A DNA stretch of 35,802 bases, from positions 1 to 35,802 of the forward strand of contig JBDNFC010000064.1 of the NCBI GenBank assembly GCA_041690035.1, written 5' to 3'. This stretch comes from CALSPH01 sp041690035 (GTDB lineage: Bacteria > Bacteroidota > Bacteroidia > NS11-12g > UBA955). A model generated the notes under the pieces. The model was given only the letters and a program-made list of their open reading frames with translations. It did no database searches and had not been told where the DNA came from. The position numbers were made by a program, and so were the translations under genes. Below are positions 1-7,368 of the stretch, one piece after another. The first letter of the stretch is position 1, and each line of letters opens with the position of its first letter.

Positions 1-396
1 AGGCTGAGTGACTGAATTGGTATAAGGCACAGAATAAGAATGATGATCCACCCATGCACTGCCATTCCAAATTTGAACAGTGGCAGCAGATATATACCTT
101 GTTTGTCTGAATCCCAAAAACATTCTGATTGAGTTTACATCAACAAAAGAACTAAAAGTGAGCGTTATCCAATCTGTGGTATTAGTGCCTGAAGCGAAAA
201 ACCAAAATTCTTGAAATTCACATTGCGAAATAATACCGTTGTTAATCTTGTCAGGTGTAAAAAAAGCACTTGGGCTTGAGCATGTTGCTGTTGCGCTTGG
301 TGAAAGTGCAAGGTTTACTTGCGCATTTAGCTTAAAACCTGTTATACAGGTAATTAATAGCAACATCAATGATTTGAAAAGTAGATTTTTATTCAT
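1..396 (-). CDS. Secreted discoidin (F5/8 type C)-like protein, 5' part only
   Basis: An open frame runs from an ATG at 396 off the left edge (132 codons, no stop), so only the N-terminus is present. It starts with a signal peptide (MNKNLLFKSLMLLLITCITG..., likely cut after LNAQ). The mature part begins NLALSPSATATCSSPSAFF and continues with a beta-rich stretch (WITLTFSSFVDVNSIRMFLG, then VQIWNGSAWVD). That pattern is typical of discoidin/F5/8 type C carbohydrate-binding modules: N-terminal NLAL, then a strand reporting how a surface feature changes. The function is inferred as binding a glycan or surface as part of a larger secreted protein; what follows is outside the window. A well-formed promoter lies just upstream, so it is the first gene of its transcript. 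Confidence 0.6.
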   Translation of the reverse strand, partial: MNKNLLFKSLMLLLITCITGFKLNAQVNLALSPSATATCSSPSAFFTPDKINNGIISQCEFQEFWFFASGTNTTDWITLTFSSFVDVNSIRMFLGFRQTRYISAATVQIWNGSAWVDHHSYSVPYTNSVTQP

Positions 397-416
397 ATTT
401 TTATTTATTTAGATAC

Positions 417-447
417 CAAAGGTAAGCAAATTTATGAATCGACCAAA
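417..447 (-). promoter_or_regulatory. Bacteroidota-type promoter of the discoidin-like gene
   Basis: On the minus strand TTTG (444-447) is followed by exactly 19 nt and then TACCTTTG (417-424), a full match to the Bacteroidota -33/-7 consensus (TTTG-N19-TAnnTTTG). The expected start site is near 412, giving a leader of about 16 nt before the ATG at 396. A second box, TAAATTTG (427-434), overlaps the spacer. Confidence 0.7.
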
Positions 448-455
448 TTTTTTTG

Positions 456-1433
456 TTATTTTTTTTCAATATTTTTAAGGACAAATGGCCTGCTTTGTAT
501 CTTAGCGTCTATCGCTTTATCAATACTTTTATTAAGCTCATGGCCTATTAAAATACAATTAGAATTAAAATATAATACTATTAAAAGTGCAATTATTGCG
601 CCAATAGACCCATAAATTTTATTATATGATAAAATATTATTCAAATAATATTGCATGATAAATGTAGTAATAATTATTAAAAAAGTAGCCACAATAGAAC
701 CAGGAGAAATAAATCTAAATGTCTGACTATTCCTTGTTCCAAAAAAATAAATACTAGAAATTGATAAAAACAGCATAGACATCAAAATAAGTATTTGGAG
801 TAATAAAAAAGATATATTGATCAATAAATTTGGTACATATTTTTGTTTTAAGAGTAAAGATTCCGTTAAATCTAGATAAACCAAAAGAGTTGCTGTGCTA
901 ATGAGCAATACTATTAAACCTAATGTTAAGGCTATTGCAAGACCTCTCTTTTGAAAAACATTCTTTTTTTTAATTGCAGAAGCACCTCTATTTAAAGCAT
1001 TAATTAAGGTTAGCATGCCATTGCTGCTAAAATAAATGGCAGCAAACAAGCCAATAGAAAGCAAACCCCCTCTTTGATTCTTCAAAATATCTTTAACAGT
1101 GGTGTTAATTGCCTTAAAGGTTGTTTTTGGCAACACCAATTCTAAACTAGTTATGACTTCGTTTTTTAAATCATCTACTGGCACATAAGCAATCAAAGTG
1201 AGCAAAAACAATAGTAAAGGAAAAATTGATAGAAAAAAGCTATAGGCTAGCGAAGAAGCCCTAAGATGTATATCCTCTGAACGCATGGCATTGATAAAAA
1301 ATTCCCCAACAGATTTTAACGAATTACCTTTAAAACCTAACGGTTTACTTTTATCCAAAAAATTTAAAACTTTTAAATATAATGGATGATTTAAAAAGTA
1401 TGATGAAAATAAAATTCTTAATCTTTTAATCAA
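456..1433 (-). CDS. YihY/BrkB family inner-membrane protein
   Basis: This 325-residue protein has the YihY/virulence factor BrkB pattern. A short cytoplasmic N-terminus is followed by a conserved amphipathic stretch (RASSLAYSFFLSIFPLLLFLLTLIAYVP), then a soluble segment and several hydrophobic helices, about six membrane spans in all. The C-terminal motif IYGSIGAIIALLIVLYFNSNCILIGHELN is characteristic of the family. Members were once called RNase BN; that activity has been withdrawn and the true role, possibly transport, is unsettled. It is the last gene of a minus-strand operon. Its ATG overlaps the stop of the upstream methyltransferase by 4 nt (ATGA), so translation is probably coupled. 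No clear terminator follows it. Confidence 0.85.
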   Translation of the reverse strand: MIKRLRILFSSYFLNHPLYLKVLNFLDKSKPLGFKGNSLKSVGEFFINAMRSEDIHLRASSLAYSFFLSIFPLLLFLLTLIAYVPVDDLKNEVITSLELVLPKTTFKAINTTVKDILKNQRGGLLSIGLFAAIYFSSNGMLTLINALNRGASAIKKKNVFQKRGLAIALTLGLIVLLISTATLLVYLDLTESLLLKQKYVPNLLINISFLLLQILILMSMLFLSISSIYFFGTRNSQTFRFISPGSIVATFLIIITTFIMQYYLNNILSYNKIYGSIGAIIALLIVLYFNSNCILIGHELNKSIDKAIDAKIQSRPFVLKNIEKK

Positions 1434-2218
1434 AATCTTATTGTAAAATGCTCCTTGCTTAACTCTTCTCTAAAAAACACAATACCCATAAAATAAAGAT
1501 CAATGCTTACTTTGGTTTTTTCGTGATCAATAATATGGTGCCATGCAGCTTGCATTCCAGCAGACCAATTAATATCATCCACAACAATAATGGTTTGAGT
1601 ATTAATGTGTGGTATTAATTGCTCAAAATAATCAATTGTGGCACTTTTTCTGTGATTACCATCTAAAAAAACAAAATCTAATTGTGTTAGTTTTGTCAAT
1701 AATTTTGGCAGCACATCATCAAAATTTCCCTCAACAATTTGGACATTCGTATTTAACCCTAATTTAGCTATATTGTGTCTTGCTATTTCTGCCAATTTTG
1801 CACTGCCCTCAATACTAAAAAGGTATTGATTTTCGGTCAAGGATAATGCTTGATACATTGCGCTGATGCCAACATTAGTGCCTAACTCCAGTAATACTTT
1901 TGGCTGATAATATGCTATTATTCTGTACAATAACCTAGCATATTTTGCTTGCTTGCTTGCAGATTTTACAATTTCTGATAGTTTTTTGCTGTAATGTGTT
2001 TGATCCACAGCACCAAAATCATCCAATGCTATCAAGGCTTTAGAATTTAACATTTTTGACCTCATTTGTTCGATAAGTTCAAAACGATGGTCTTGTATAC
2101 TTGAGTTTAAAACCTTTGTTGCGAAATCGTAAATAAATGGACTATGAATGCTGTGCTTTGTTCCAGCACTAAATAGATAATCCAAATACCCAAAAACAAG
2201 GTTTAGATTAATTGGCAT
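1430..2218 (-). CDS. Class I SAM-dependent methyltransferase (O-methyltransferase-like)
   Basis: The protein has 262 residues. The Rossmann-fold SAM site is visible as VLLELGTNVGISAMYQAL (motif I, E/DxGxxxG type) near residue 110, an acidic residue ending the second strand (FSIEGSAKLAEIARHN), and LDFVFLDGNHRKSATIDYFEQL followed by TIIVVDDINWSAGM, which resembles the metal/substrate loop of the Methyltransf_24/O-methyltransferase group. The substrate cannot be told from the sequence. It is the middle gene of a three-gene operon: it overlaps the DUF349 gene upstream by 11 nt and yihY downstream by 4 nt. No signal peptide is seen, so it should be cytoplasmic. Confidence 0.8.
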   Translation of the reverse strand: MPINLNLVFGYLDYLFSAGTKHSIHSPFIYDFATKVLNSSIQDHRFELIEQMRSKMLNSKALIALDDFGAVDQTHYSKKLSEIVKSASKQAKYARLLYRIIAYYQPKVLLELGTNVGISAMYQALSLTENQYLFSIEGSAKLAEIARHNIAKLGLNTNVQIVEGNFDDVLPKLLTKLTQLDFVFLDGNHRKSATIDYFEQLIPHINTQTIIVVDDINWSAGMQAAWHHIIDHEKTKVSIDLYFMGIVFFREELSKEHFTIRF

Positions 2219-4088
2219 TTGCTTTCGATTCCATCCGAATTATCTTTAACTCTTCTTTTAATTTTGTAATGAGTTGTGCGGTTTGCTTTATTTTTTCTTC
2301 AAAAGGTTTAAGTATTTTTTCGCTGCCTTTAGAATTACTAAAAAACATAATATTGTTCTCAATTGTTTTAACCTCTTCTTCTAAAAACTTAATTTTTCCT
2401 GAGATTTTACGTTCTTCGTCTTTAAGTTTGTTCATGCCATTAGGCACATTTTTCAGCGATTCATAATGCTCTTTAACCCTATCATAGCTTGCCTCGTTCC
2501 TGCTTTTCTTAAATTTTATATATACCTCATCAGTAGCACTTTGATATCCTTTAAAAATTTCGTCTTTATTTTTAAATGGCACATGCCCAATAGAGAGCCA
2601 TTGCTGATGAATCGTTTTTAATTTTTCGAAAACAATTTTTGCATCTTCTTCTTCTAATAAGTCTTTTACCTGCAAAATCATGGCTTTTTTATTATTGTAA
2701 TTTTCAGATTCGGACTCTTTTTGCCCCTTAAATACCTCTTCTTTTGCTTTATAAAAATGGTCAAAAGCAGCCCTAAATCTTTTCCATATACTATCTGAAA
2801 CTTTCTCTGAAACTGGCCCACTATTTTTCCACTCTTCTTGCAAGCCTTGCAATATTTTGGACGTTTGATGCCAATCTTGACTGTGTTGCAATGCTTCGGC
2901 CTTTACGCATAGAGATTCCTTGATACTCAAATTGCCTTTTTTGACTTCATTTAGTTGTTCAAAAAATAATGATTTGTTGGTGTAAAAAGCGTCCATCGCA
3001 TCTCTAAATCTTTTCCAAATACTATCGTTAAAGGCTTTTGGTGCAAGCCCTACTTTTTTCCATTCTTCAAATATTGCTTTTGTTTCATCTGTTTTTTTAT
3101 TCCATTCACTTATCTTTTCATAAGGAATTTCTGCTAATTGTTCCATTTTTTCGCATAAAATTACTTTTAGCTTTAAATGTTGATTGCGTTCTTCTTTTAA
3201 GTTATTAAGCAAATCTTTTTTCTCATTCAGCACTAAATCAGATGCCTCTTTAAATCTGCGCCAAATATCATCAGTAGCCTCATTTGGCACAGGGCCAGCA
3301 TTTTTATACTCTTCGTGATATTTATTGAGCAATATGAGCGCCTTTTTAACATTAGACTCTCTCCTTAAGTCATCTACCTTTAGGCATAAATCAATCTTAG
3401 TTTCTAAATTTTTTTGTCGGTCGAGCTCTTTTAGTTCAAAATTTATATTTAAGTTATCGTAAAATTTATCCAAATAAAATCTGTAGGTTTCCCAAAGATC
3501 CGGCATAAATTCTTTAGGCACTTGCCGCACTTGTTTCCATTCGCGTTGTAAATCTCTAAGTTGTTCTATACTTTTTTCGGTTTCTTCAGACTCTACTAAT
3601 TGCTTAATCTTTTCTAAAATTTCTTTTTTATGATCTAGATTTTTCTCTTTTTCTGCTAATGCATTTTGCTTTTCGAGCAATCTTCGTTCTTGAAATTTTT
3701 GAAAATTTTGATAAAACTTGTTTTTGTCTTCATCTACAGCTGCTTTAAAATCTCTTGCTTCTCCCCCTTCTTTAACAAATTCTAGCAATTGGGTTTCGCG
3801 TTCTTTTCTCAAAATTTCATCTAAATAATTACGCATAGTTTGAAACATTGCATGTGCTTCATTGACATTTGGAAAATGAACATAATCCTCAGATTTACTA
3901 ACCAATGCCGATTTTGTTAATGCAGAAATATTCTCTTGATTAGTTGTATCAATGGTATCATCATCTTCATCTTGTTCGCTATCATCTTCTTGACGATTAG
4001 TTATATTTTGATTACTGGGTTCTCCTGAAGCCAAAATTTTTGAAATTTCGGGTACAGGTTGATTTTGGTTTGGAGTAGTTACTTGCAT
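2208..4088 (-). CDS. DUF349 repeat protein, long coiled-coil
   Basis: This 626-residue, highly charged protein is mostly helical. After an acidic low-complexity N-terminus (about residues 1-70, rich in D, E, N and Q) it carries five copies of the DUF349 repeat. Each has the core 'W(k)..G.vP......(l)W.rF..a.d.fy': REWKQVRQVPKEFMPDLWETY, a copy with VPNEATDDIWRRF, EEWKKVGLAPKAFNDSIWKRF, EEWKNSGPVSEKVSDSIWKRF, and a degenerate fifth with QQWLSIGHVPFKNKDEIF. A C-terminal coiled coil follows. The molecular function of DUF349 proteins is unknown. It is the first gene of the operon with the methyltransferase and yihY, and has its own promoter. No signal peptide is seen. Confidence 0.85.
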   Translation of the reverse strand: MQVTTPNQNQPVPEISKILASGEPSNQNITNRQEDDSEQDEDDDTIDTTNQENISALTKSALVSKSEDYVHFPNVNEAHAMFQTMRNYLDEILRKERETQLLEFVKEGGEARDFKAAVDEDKNKFYQNFQKFQERRLLEKQNALAEKEKNLDHKKEILEKIKQLVESEETEKSIEQLRDLQREWKQVRQVPKEFMPDLWETYRFYLDKFYDNLNINFELKELDRQKNLETKIDLCLKVDDLRRESNVKKALILLNKYHEEYKNAGPVPNEATDDIWRRFKEASDLVLNEKKDLLNNLKEERNQHLKLKVILCEKMEQLAEIPYEKISEWNKKTDETKAIFEEWKKVGLAPKAFNDSIWKRFRDAMDAFYTNKSLFFEQLNEVKKGNLSIKESLCVKAEALQHSQDWHQTSKILQGLQEEWKNSGPVSEKVSDSIWKRFRAAFDHFYKAKEEVFKGQKESESENYNNKKAMILQVKDLLEEEDAKIVFEKLKTIHQQWLSIGHVPFKNKDEIFKGYQSATDEVYIKFKKSRNEASYDRVKEHYESLKNVPNGMNKLKDEERKISGKIKFLEEEVKTIENNIMFFSNSKGSEKILKPFEEKIKQTAQLITKLKEELKIIRMESKANAN

Positions 4089-4104
4089 TTAAAAAAAAGA
4101 AGTA

Positions 4105-4136
4105 CAAAAGTATGTATTTAAGATAGAAAATTCAAA
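4105..4136 (-). promoter_or_regulatory. Promoter of the DUF349-methyltransferase-yihY operon
   Basis: On the minus strand TTTG (4133-4136), a 20-nt spacer and TACTTTTG (4105-4112) fit the Bacteroidota promoter consensus. The predicted start is near 4100, about 12 nt before the ATG at 4088. Confidence 0.65.
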
Positions 4137-4201
4137 ATTATTGAAAATTTTATTATTTTTAAACTCAACTAAGCTTTTATGAGGTTATTGAGTCAAGGTA
4201 A

Positions 4202-4235
4202 AATAAAAAAAGCCCCTAGTAATTAGGCGGCTTTT
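4202..4235 (-). terminator. Rho-independent terminator after tRNA-Val
   Basis: Read on the minus strand, AAAAGCC, a bulged G, CCTA, a 5-nt loop, TAGG and GGCTTTT form an 11-bp stem with one bulge, followed by a run of T. It lies directly downstream of the tRNA and separates it from the DUF349 operon. Confidence 0.8.
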
Positions 4236-4241
4236 AAGATG

Positions 4242-4316
4242 TGGGAGTTGAGGGATTCGAACCCCCGACCCTCTCGGTGTAAACGAGATGCTCTGAACCA
4301 ACTGAGCTAAACTCCC
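4242..4316 (-). tRNA. tRNA-Val (anticodon UAC)
   Basis: The 75-nt minus-strand sequence folds as a complete cloverleaf. The acceptor stem is GGGAGTT/AACTCCC with discriminator A; the D arm contains AGCTCAGTTGGTT. The anticodon stem TCTCG/CGAGA encloses the loop TTTACAC, which gives anticodon TAC (valine, GUA/GUG and wobble partners). The T arm is GGGGGTTCGAATCCC-like. CCA is not encoded (the genome has ACA), so the 3' end is added post-transcriptionally. It has its own promoter and terminator and stands alone. Confidence 0.95.
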
Positions 4317-4332
4317 ATTAAAAAATGAGGTG

Positions 4333-4362
4333 CAAATGTAATACTAGAAATCAATTTTCAAA
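4333..4362 (-). promoter_or_regulatory. Promoter of tRNA-Val
   Basis: On the minus strand TTTG (4359-4362), 18 nt and TACATTTG (4333-4340) match the Bacteroidota consensus. The predicted start is about 12 nt upstream of the mature tRNA 5' end. Confidence 0.65.
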
Positions 4363-4391
4363 ACAATTTCTTTACTTTTTTTTATTCTTGG

Positions 4392-5801
4392 TTACTTTTT
4401 ACTCATTAATATTTTTAAAACGGCATCACCTATTGCAGTTTCTGACTTCATAAGTAACAAATTTCCTCCTCCATTATTGCTTATATTGTCCATAAAATTA
4501 ATATCCATTTCGTCAGCTGAAAAAAGCAGGATATTTAAAGGAATTTTTTCTGCCACAAAACGCTCATTTGCATAAGATGCATACCAAGTATTGCTTACCC
4601 CGGGCGTATTAAATTTTCCGTCTGTAAATATTATTATGTTGGTATTTGCAAACTCATTTTTATGATAATTTGCCAATCCATACGCACTTTTCATAGCAAT
4701 TTTTGCATTTGTGCCTCCTTTGGCCTGAATTTCTTGAATGGCATTTGCCAAACTATCTTTAAAGGTAGCAGAAATATGGTCTGCCAAAATGGTGTTTTGT
4801 GCGCTAAATGTAATAATGCTTAAAGAGTCTATTGGCCTTAATGCAATAATAGTTTGATTTAAAGCTAATTTTAAAGCATCAAGGTGGCCTTGTCTTTTCA
4901 TAGAAAAACTTACATCTGCCAAAATTATAATGTGTTGAGGGGGCAAGCCTGAAATTTGATATTCTTTGGCTATATCTAAATTTATATTAGTTTCAATATT
5001 AGGGTTGGATATTATTACACTATTTTGAGATATTATTAAATCTTGTATTTCATTCTCTTTTATTATTTCTTTTGGCAGAATTACTTCATTAACACCTGTA
5101 ATTGTATTCAAATCTGGGAATGAATTTAATAGCACCTCTGCAATCAAGGGTATTTCTGATATTGGAACCATTTTGATTACAAAAATTTCATTTGATTTTA
5201 TATAATTAATTTGCTCCTTTTTAGACAAATACCCATCTGCAGCTATAGTTAAATCATAAAGTCCTATTTGAGTATTTAATTTCAAAGAGGGACCTTCAAA
5301 ATTTATGCTATTGCCGTATGAAGTTATATTTGTAGTTGCATGGTAAATTAGCTTATTGCTGCTAGAATCTACGATTTTAAGATTAAAAAACGATGTTGGT
5401 TTTTTATCCACTTGTTCAATTTTTGGACATTCAAACATTGCCAATTCATCAAAACCTTTTACATAGCCAATCGCACTTACCCTTATGGGCTCTTGCTGAT
5501 TAGAGAAATAATAAGCGTATAAAAAATCAAAATTACCCTTCACTGTAGGATAGGCTACAATTTTGTATTTAACCTTTGCAAAAGGGAGAATTTCTAATGG
5601 ACCCAACAATAATAAATAAGGACTGTAAGTAGGCAATAATTTTGCAGTGGTATTGCTTTTATTCGTTAAATAAAATTCTAAAGTATCATTTTTCCAAGTA
5701 TTTACCTTTCCATAATTGAGATTTATGCTATTGGGTAAAATCTGTGCACTCAAGCAGACAGCATTTAAAAAAATAATGAAACCTATACTATACTTAAACA
5801 T
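4392..5801 (-). CDS. Secreted von Willebrand factor A domain protein
   Basis: I choose the ATG at 5801 (about 469 residues) because it begins a clean signal peptide (MFKYSIGFIIFLNAVCLSAQ). The longest frame, from 5837, would start upstream of the promoter box at 5817-5824; an ATG at 5810 is also possible. The mature protein begins with a DUF1573-like immunoglobulin region (LNYGKVNTWKNDTLEFYLTN), then a carboxypeptidase-regulatory/PEGA-like region (LYDLTIAADGYLSKKE). The C-terminal third is a vWA domain with a complete MIDAS metal site: DVSFSM (DxSxS), the Thr of GGTNAK, and the Asp of FTDGKFN. The domain should bind a protein partner through a divalent metal. The target is unknown. It is transcribed divergently from efp, 108 nt apart. 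Confidence 0.8.
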   Translation of the reverse strand: MFKYSIGFIIFLNAVCLSAQILPNSINLNYGKVNTWKNDTLEFYLTNKSNTTAKLLPTYSPYLLLLGPLEILPFAKVKYKIVAYPTVKGNFDFLYAYYFSNQQEPIRVSAIGYVKGFDELAMFECPKIEQVDKKPTSFFNLKIVDSSSNKLIYHATTNITSYGNSINFEGPSLKLNTQIGLYDLTIAADGYLSKKEQINYIKSNEIFVIKMVPISEIPLIAEVLLNSFPDLNTITGVNEVILPKEIIKENEIQDLIISQNSVIISNPNIETNINLDIAKEYQISGLPPQHIIILADVSFSMKRQGHLDALKLALNQTIIALRPIDSLSIITFSAQNTILADHISATFKDSLANAIQEIQAKGGTNAKIAMKSAYGLANYHKNEFANTNIIIFTDGKFNTPGVSNTWYASYANERFVAEKIPLNILLFSADEMDINFMDNISNNGGGNLLLMKSETAIGDAVLKILMSKK

Positions 5802-5816
5802 AATGAACATCTTTTG

Positions 5817-5824
5817 CAAATTTA
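5817..5824 (-). promoter_or_regulatory. -7 box upstream of the vWA gene
   Basis: TAAATTTG on the minus strand matches TAnnTTTG exactly. No TTTG sits at the usual distance upstream (the nearest, 5840-5843, has a 15-nt spacer), so support is partial. It argues against the upstream ATG at 5837 as the translation start. Confidence 0.45.
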
Positions 5825-5896
5825 GTAATAAAATCATGCCAAAAATAGTTTTTTTATTTAAAAATAAATCCCAATAGCGTTTTTATTATAATTGCT

Positions 5897-5904
5897 TACT
5901 TTTG
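5897..5904 (+). promoter_or_regulatory. -7 box of the efp operon
   Basis: TACTTTTG matches TAnnTTTG. Its final G is 5 nt before the A of the efp ATG, so transcription would begin on or within a base or two of the start codon. No TTTG was found at the -33 position. Confidence 0.5.
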
Positions 5905-5908
5905 CTGC

Positions 5909-6469
5909 ATGGCAAATACAGGCGATATAAGTGTTGGAAGTTTTATTAAATTTAATGGAGAAATCTGTCAGATTACAGAATATATGCACAGAACACCAGG
6001 TAATTTAAGGGCTTTTTATCAAGCAAAAATGAAAAGTATTTTAACAGGAAAATCAGTAGAATATAGATTTAGATCAGGCGAATCTGTAGAATTATTGCGC
6101 ATAGAAACCTCAGAGATGCAATATTTGTATCAAGATGGCGAAAGTTTTATATGCATGAATAATGAAAATTATGAACAAATACCTATTCCAAAACATCTTT
6201 TTGGAAACAGTGCTATTTTTTTGTTAGAAGATATGCCAGTGCTAATTTCTTTTGAAGGCGAAACCCCTGTAATGGCAGAAGGCCCCAAACATGTAATCTT
6301 AGAAGTTATTTATACGGAACCTGGTATAAAAGGAGATACTGCAACCAATACACTAAAACCAGCAACCTTAGATAATGGTGCAGAGGTTAGGGTACCACTA
6401 TTTGTTAATATTGGAGATAAAATAAAAGTAGAAACTGCCACAGGTAATTATATAGAAAGGGCTAATTAA
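5909..6469 (+). CDS. efp: Translation elongation factor P
   Basis: This 186-residue protein is a full-length EF-P, which binds between the P and E sites of stalled ribosomes and promotes peptide bond formation at polyproline stretches. Three beta-barrel domains are present; the C-terminal signature is TEPGIKGDTATNTLKPATLDNGAEVRVPLFVNIGDKIKV. The domain I loop that reaches the peptidyl-transferase centre reads HRTPGNLRAF (residues 27-36). Where E. coli has PGKGQAF with the modified Lys34, this protein has Asn32, with Arg34 two positions on, so the usual modified Lys (or the Arg of the EarP-type proteins) is absent at the aligned site. It is the first gene of a four-gene operon with 11-nt spacing to the ureohydrolase. 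No modification enzyme is seen nearby. Confidence 0.93.
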   Translation: MANTGDISVGSFIKFNGEICQITEYMHRTPGNLRAFYQAKMKSILTGKSVEYRFRSGESVELLRIETSEMQYLYQDGESFICMNNENYEQIPIPKHLFGNSAIFLLEDMPVLISFEGETPVMAEGPKHVILEVIYTEPGIKGDTATNTLKPATLDNGAEVRVPLFVNIGDKIKVETATGNYIERAN

Positions 6470-6480
6470 ATTATTAATCT

Positions 6481-7368
6481 ATGAAATATTTAGGAAGTGA
6501 CCAAAATTTTTTAGGCCTAGAAAATGAGAGAAATTATAATTTTTCTAGCAGCGCTGTAGTAATTCAATCTTTGCCTTATGAACACAGCTCTTCATGCATA
6601 ACAGGATCTAGTAAAGGGCCAAAAGCCATAATTAGCGCATCGCATTTTGTAGAGTTTTATGATGAAGAATTGGATAAAGAGACTTGTTTCGAAAAAGGTA
6701 TCTGCACATTACCTATAACGGATTTTGAAGGCATTGTAAATGAAGCAGCGATGAATATTATTGAAAAACAAACAGCAAATCTTCTTGCAGAAAACAAATT
6801 TATCGTATCATTTGGCGCAGAACACACCATTAGCTATGGAATAATTAAGGCTTTCAATAATAAGTTTAAAGATATTTCTGTTTTGCAAATTGATGCACAC
6901 AGCGATTTAAGATCAGCATATCAAGGGTCAAAATGGAGCCATGCAAGTGTAATGGCGCGGGTGCATGAGCTTGGTATACCATTAACCCAAATTGGCATTA
7001 GGGCGCAGTGCAAAGAAGAAACCGAACTCATAAAAAAAAGTAAAAATATACATACTTTTTATAACCATCAATTATATAATAACATAGAATGGATGCAAAA
7101 AGCAGTTGATACACTACAAGATGATGTTTATATTAGTATAGATGCAGACGGTTTTGACCCTGCAATAATGCCTGCTGTGGGCACTGCAGAGCCAGGTGGA
7201 TTAAAATGGCAAGAGTCTATTGAATTTTTTAAACTTGTTTTTGCTCAAAAAAATGTATTAGGCTTTGATATTGTAGAATGTGCTCCAAAAGAAGGAGAGA
7301 TTTTAACGGAATTTAACCTAGCAAAGTTGGCTTATAAACTCATTGGACTAAAATATATTAAAAAATGA
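6481..7368 (+). CDS. speB: Ureohydrolase (agmatinase/arginase family)
   Basis: This 295-residue protein belongs to the binuclear-manganese ureohydrolase family, which hydrolyses guanidino compounds to urea plus an amine. All metal-ligand motifs are present: GAEH (GGDH-type, first His), DAHSD (two Asp and His), and SIDADGFDPAIMPAVGTAEPGG (SxDxDxxDPxxxP). The shape and GTAEPGG ending resemble agmatinases more than classical arginases, but the substrate (agmatine, arginine or another guanidine) cannot be fixed by eye. It lies 11 nt after efp and overlaps the cysteine desulfurase start by 4 nt. An isoaspartyl peptidase and cyanophycin genes follow, so a role in using arginine released from cyanophycin is plausible. 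The gene symbol is by family only. Confidence 0.85.
   Translation: MKYLGSDQNFLGLENERNYNFSSSAVVIQSLPYEHSSSCITGSSKGPKAIISASHFVEFYDEELDKETCFEKGICTLPITDFEGIVNEAAMNIIEKQTANLLAENKFIVSFGAEHTISYGIIKAFNNKFKDISVLQIDAHSDLRSAYQGSKWSHASVMARVHELGIPLTQIGIRAQCKEETELIKKSKNIHTFYNHQLYNNIEWMQKAVDTLQDDVYISIDADGFDPAIMPAVGTAEPGGLKWQESIEFFKLVFAQKNVLGFDIVECAPKEGEILTEFNLAKLAYKLIGLKYIKK

Noticed and set aside
2212..2466. Reading frame on the plus strand within the DUF349 gene
   Set aside because: It is antisense to a clear gene with strong repeat structure, and has no independent support; other antisense frames inside known genes were rejected in the same way.
5802..5837. Upstream ATG of the vWA gene at 5837
   Set aside because: It lies upstream of the -7 box and would put 12 unneeded residues before the signal peptide.
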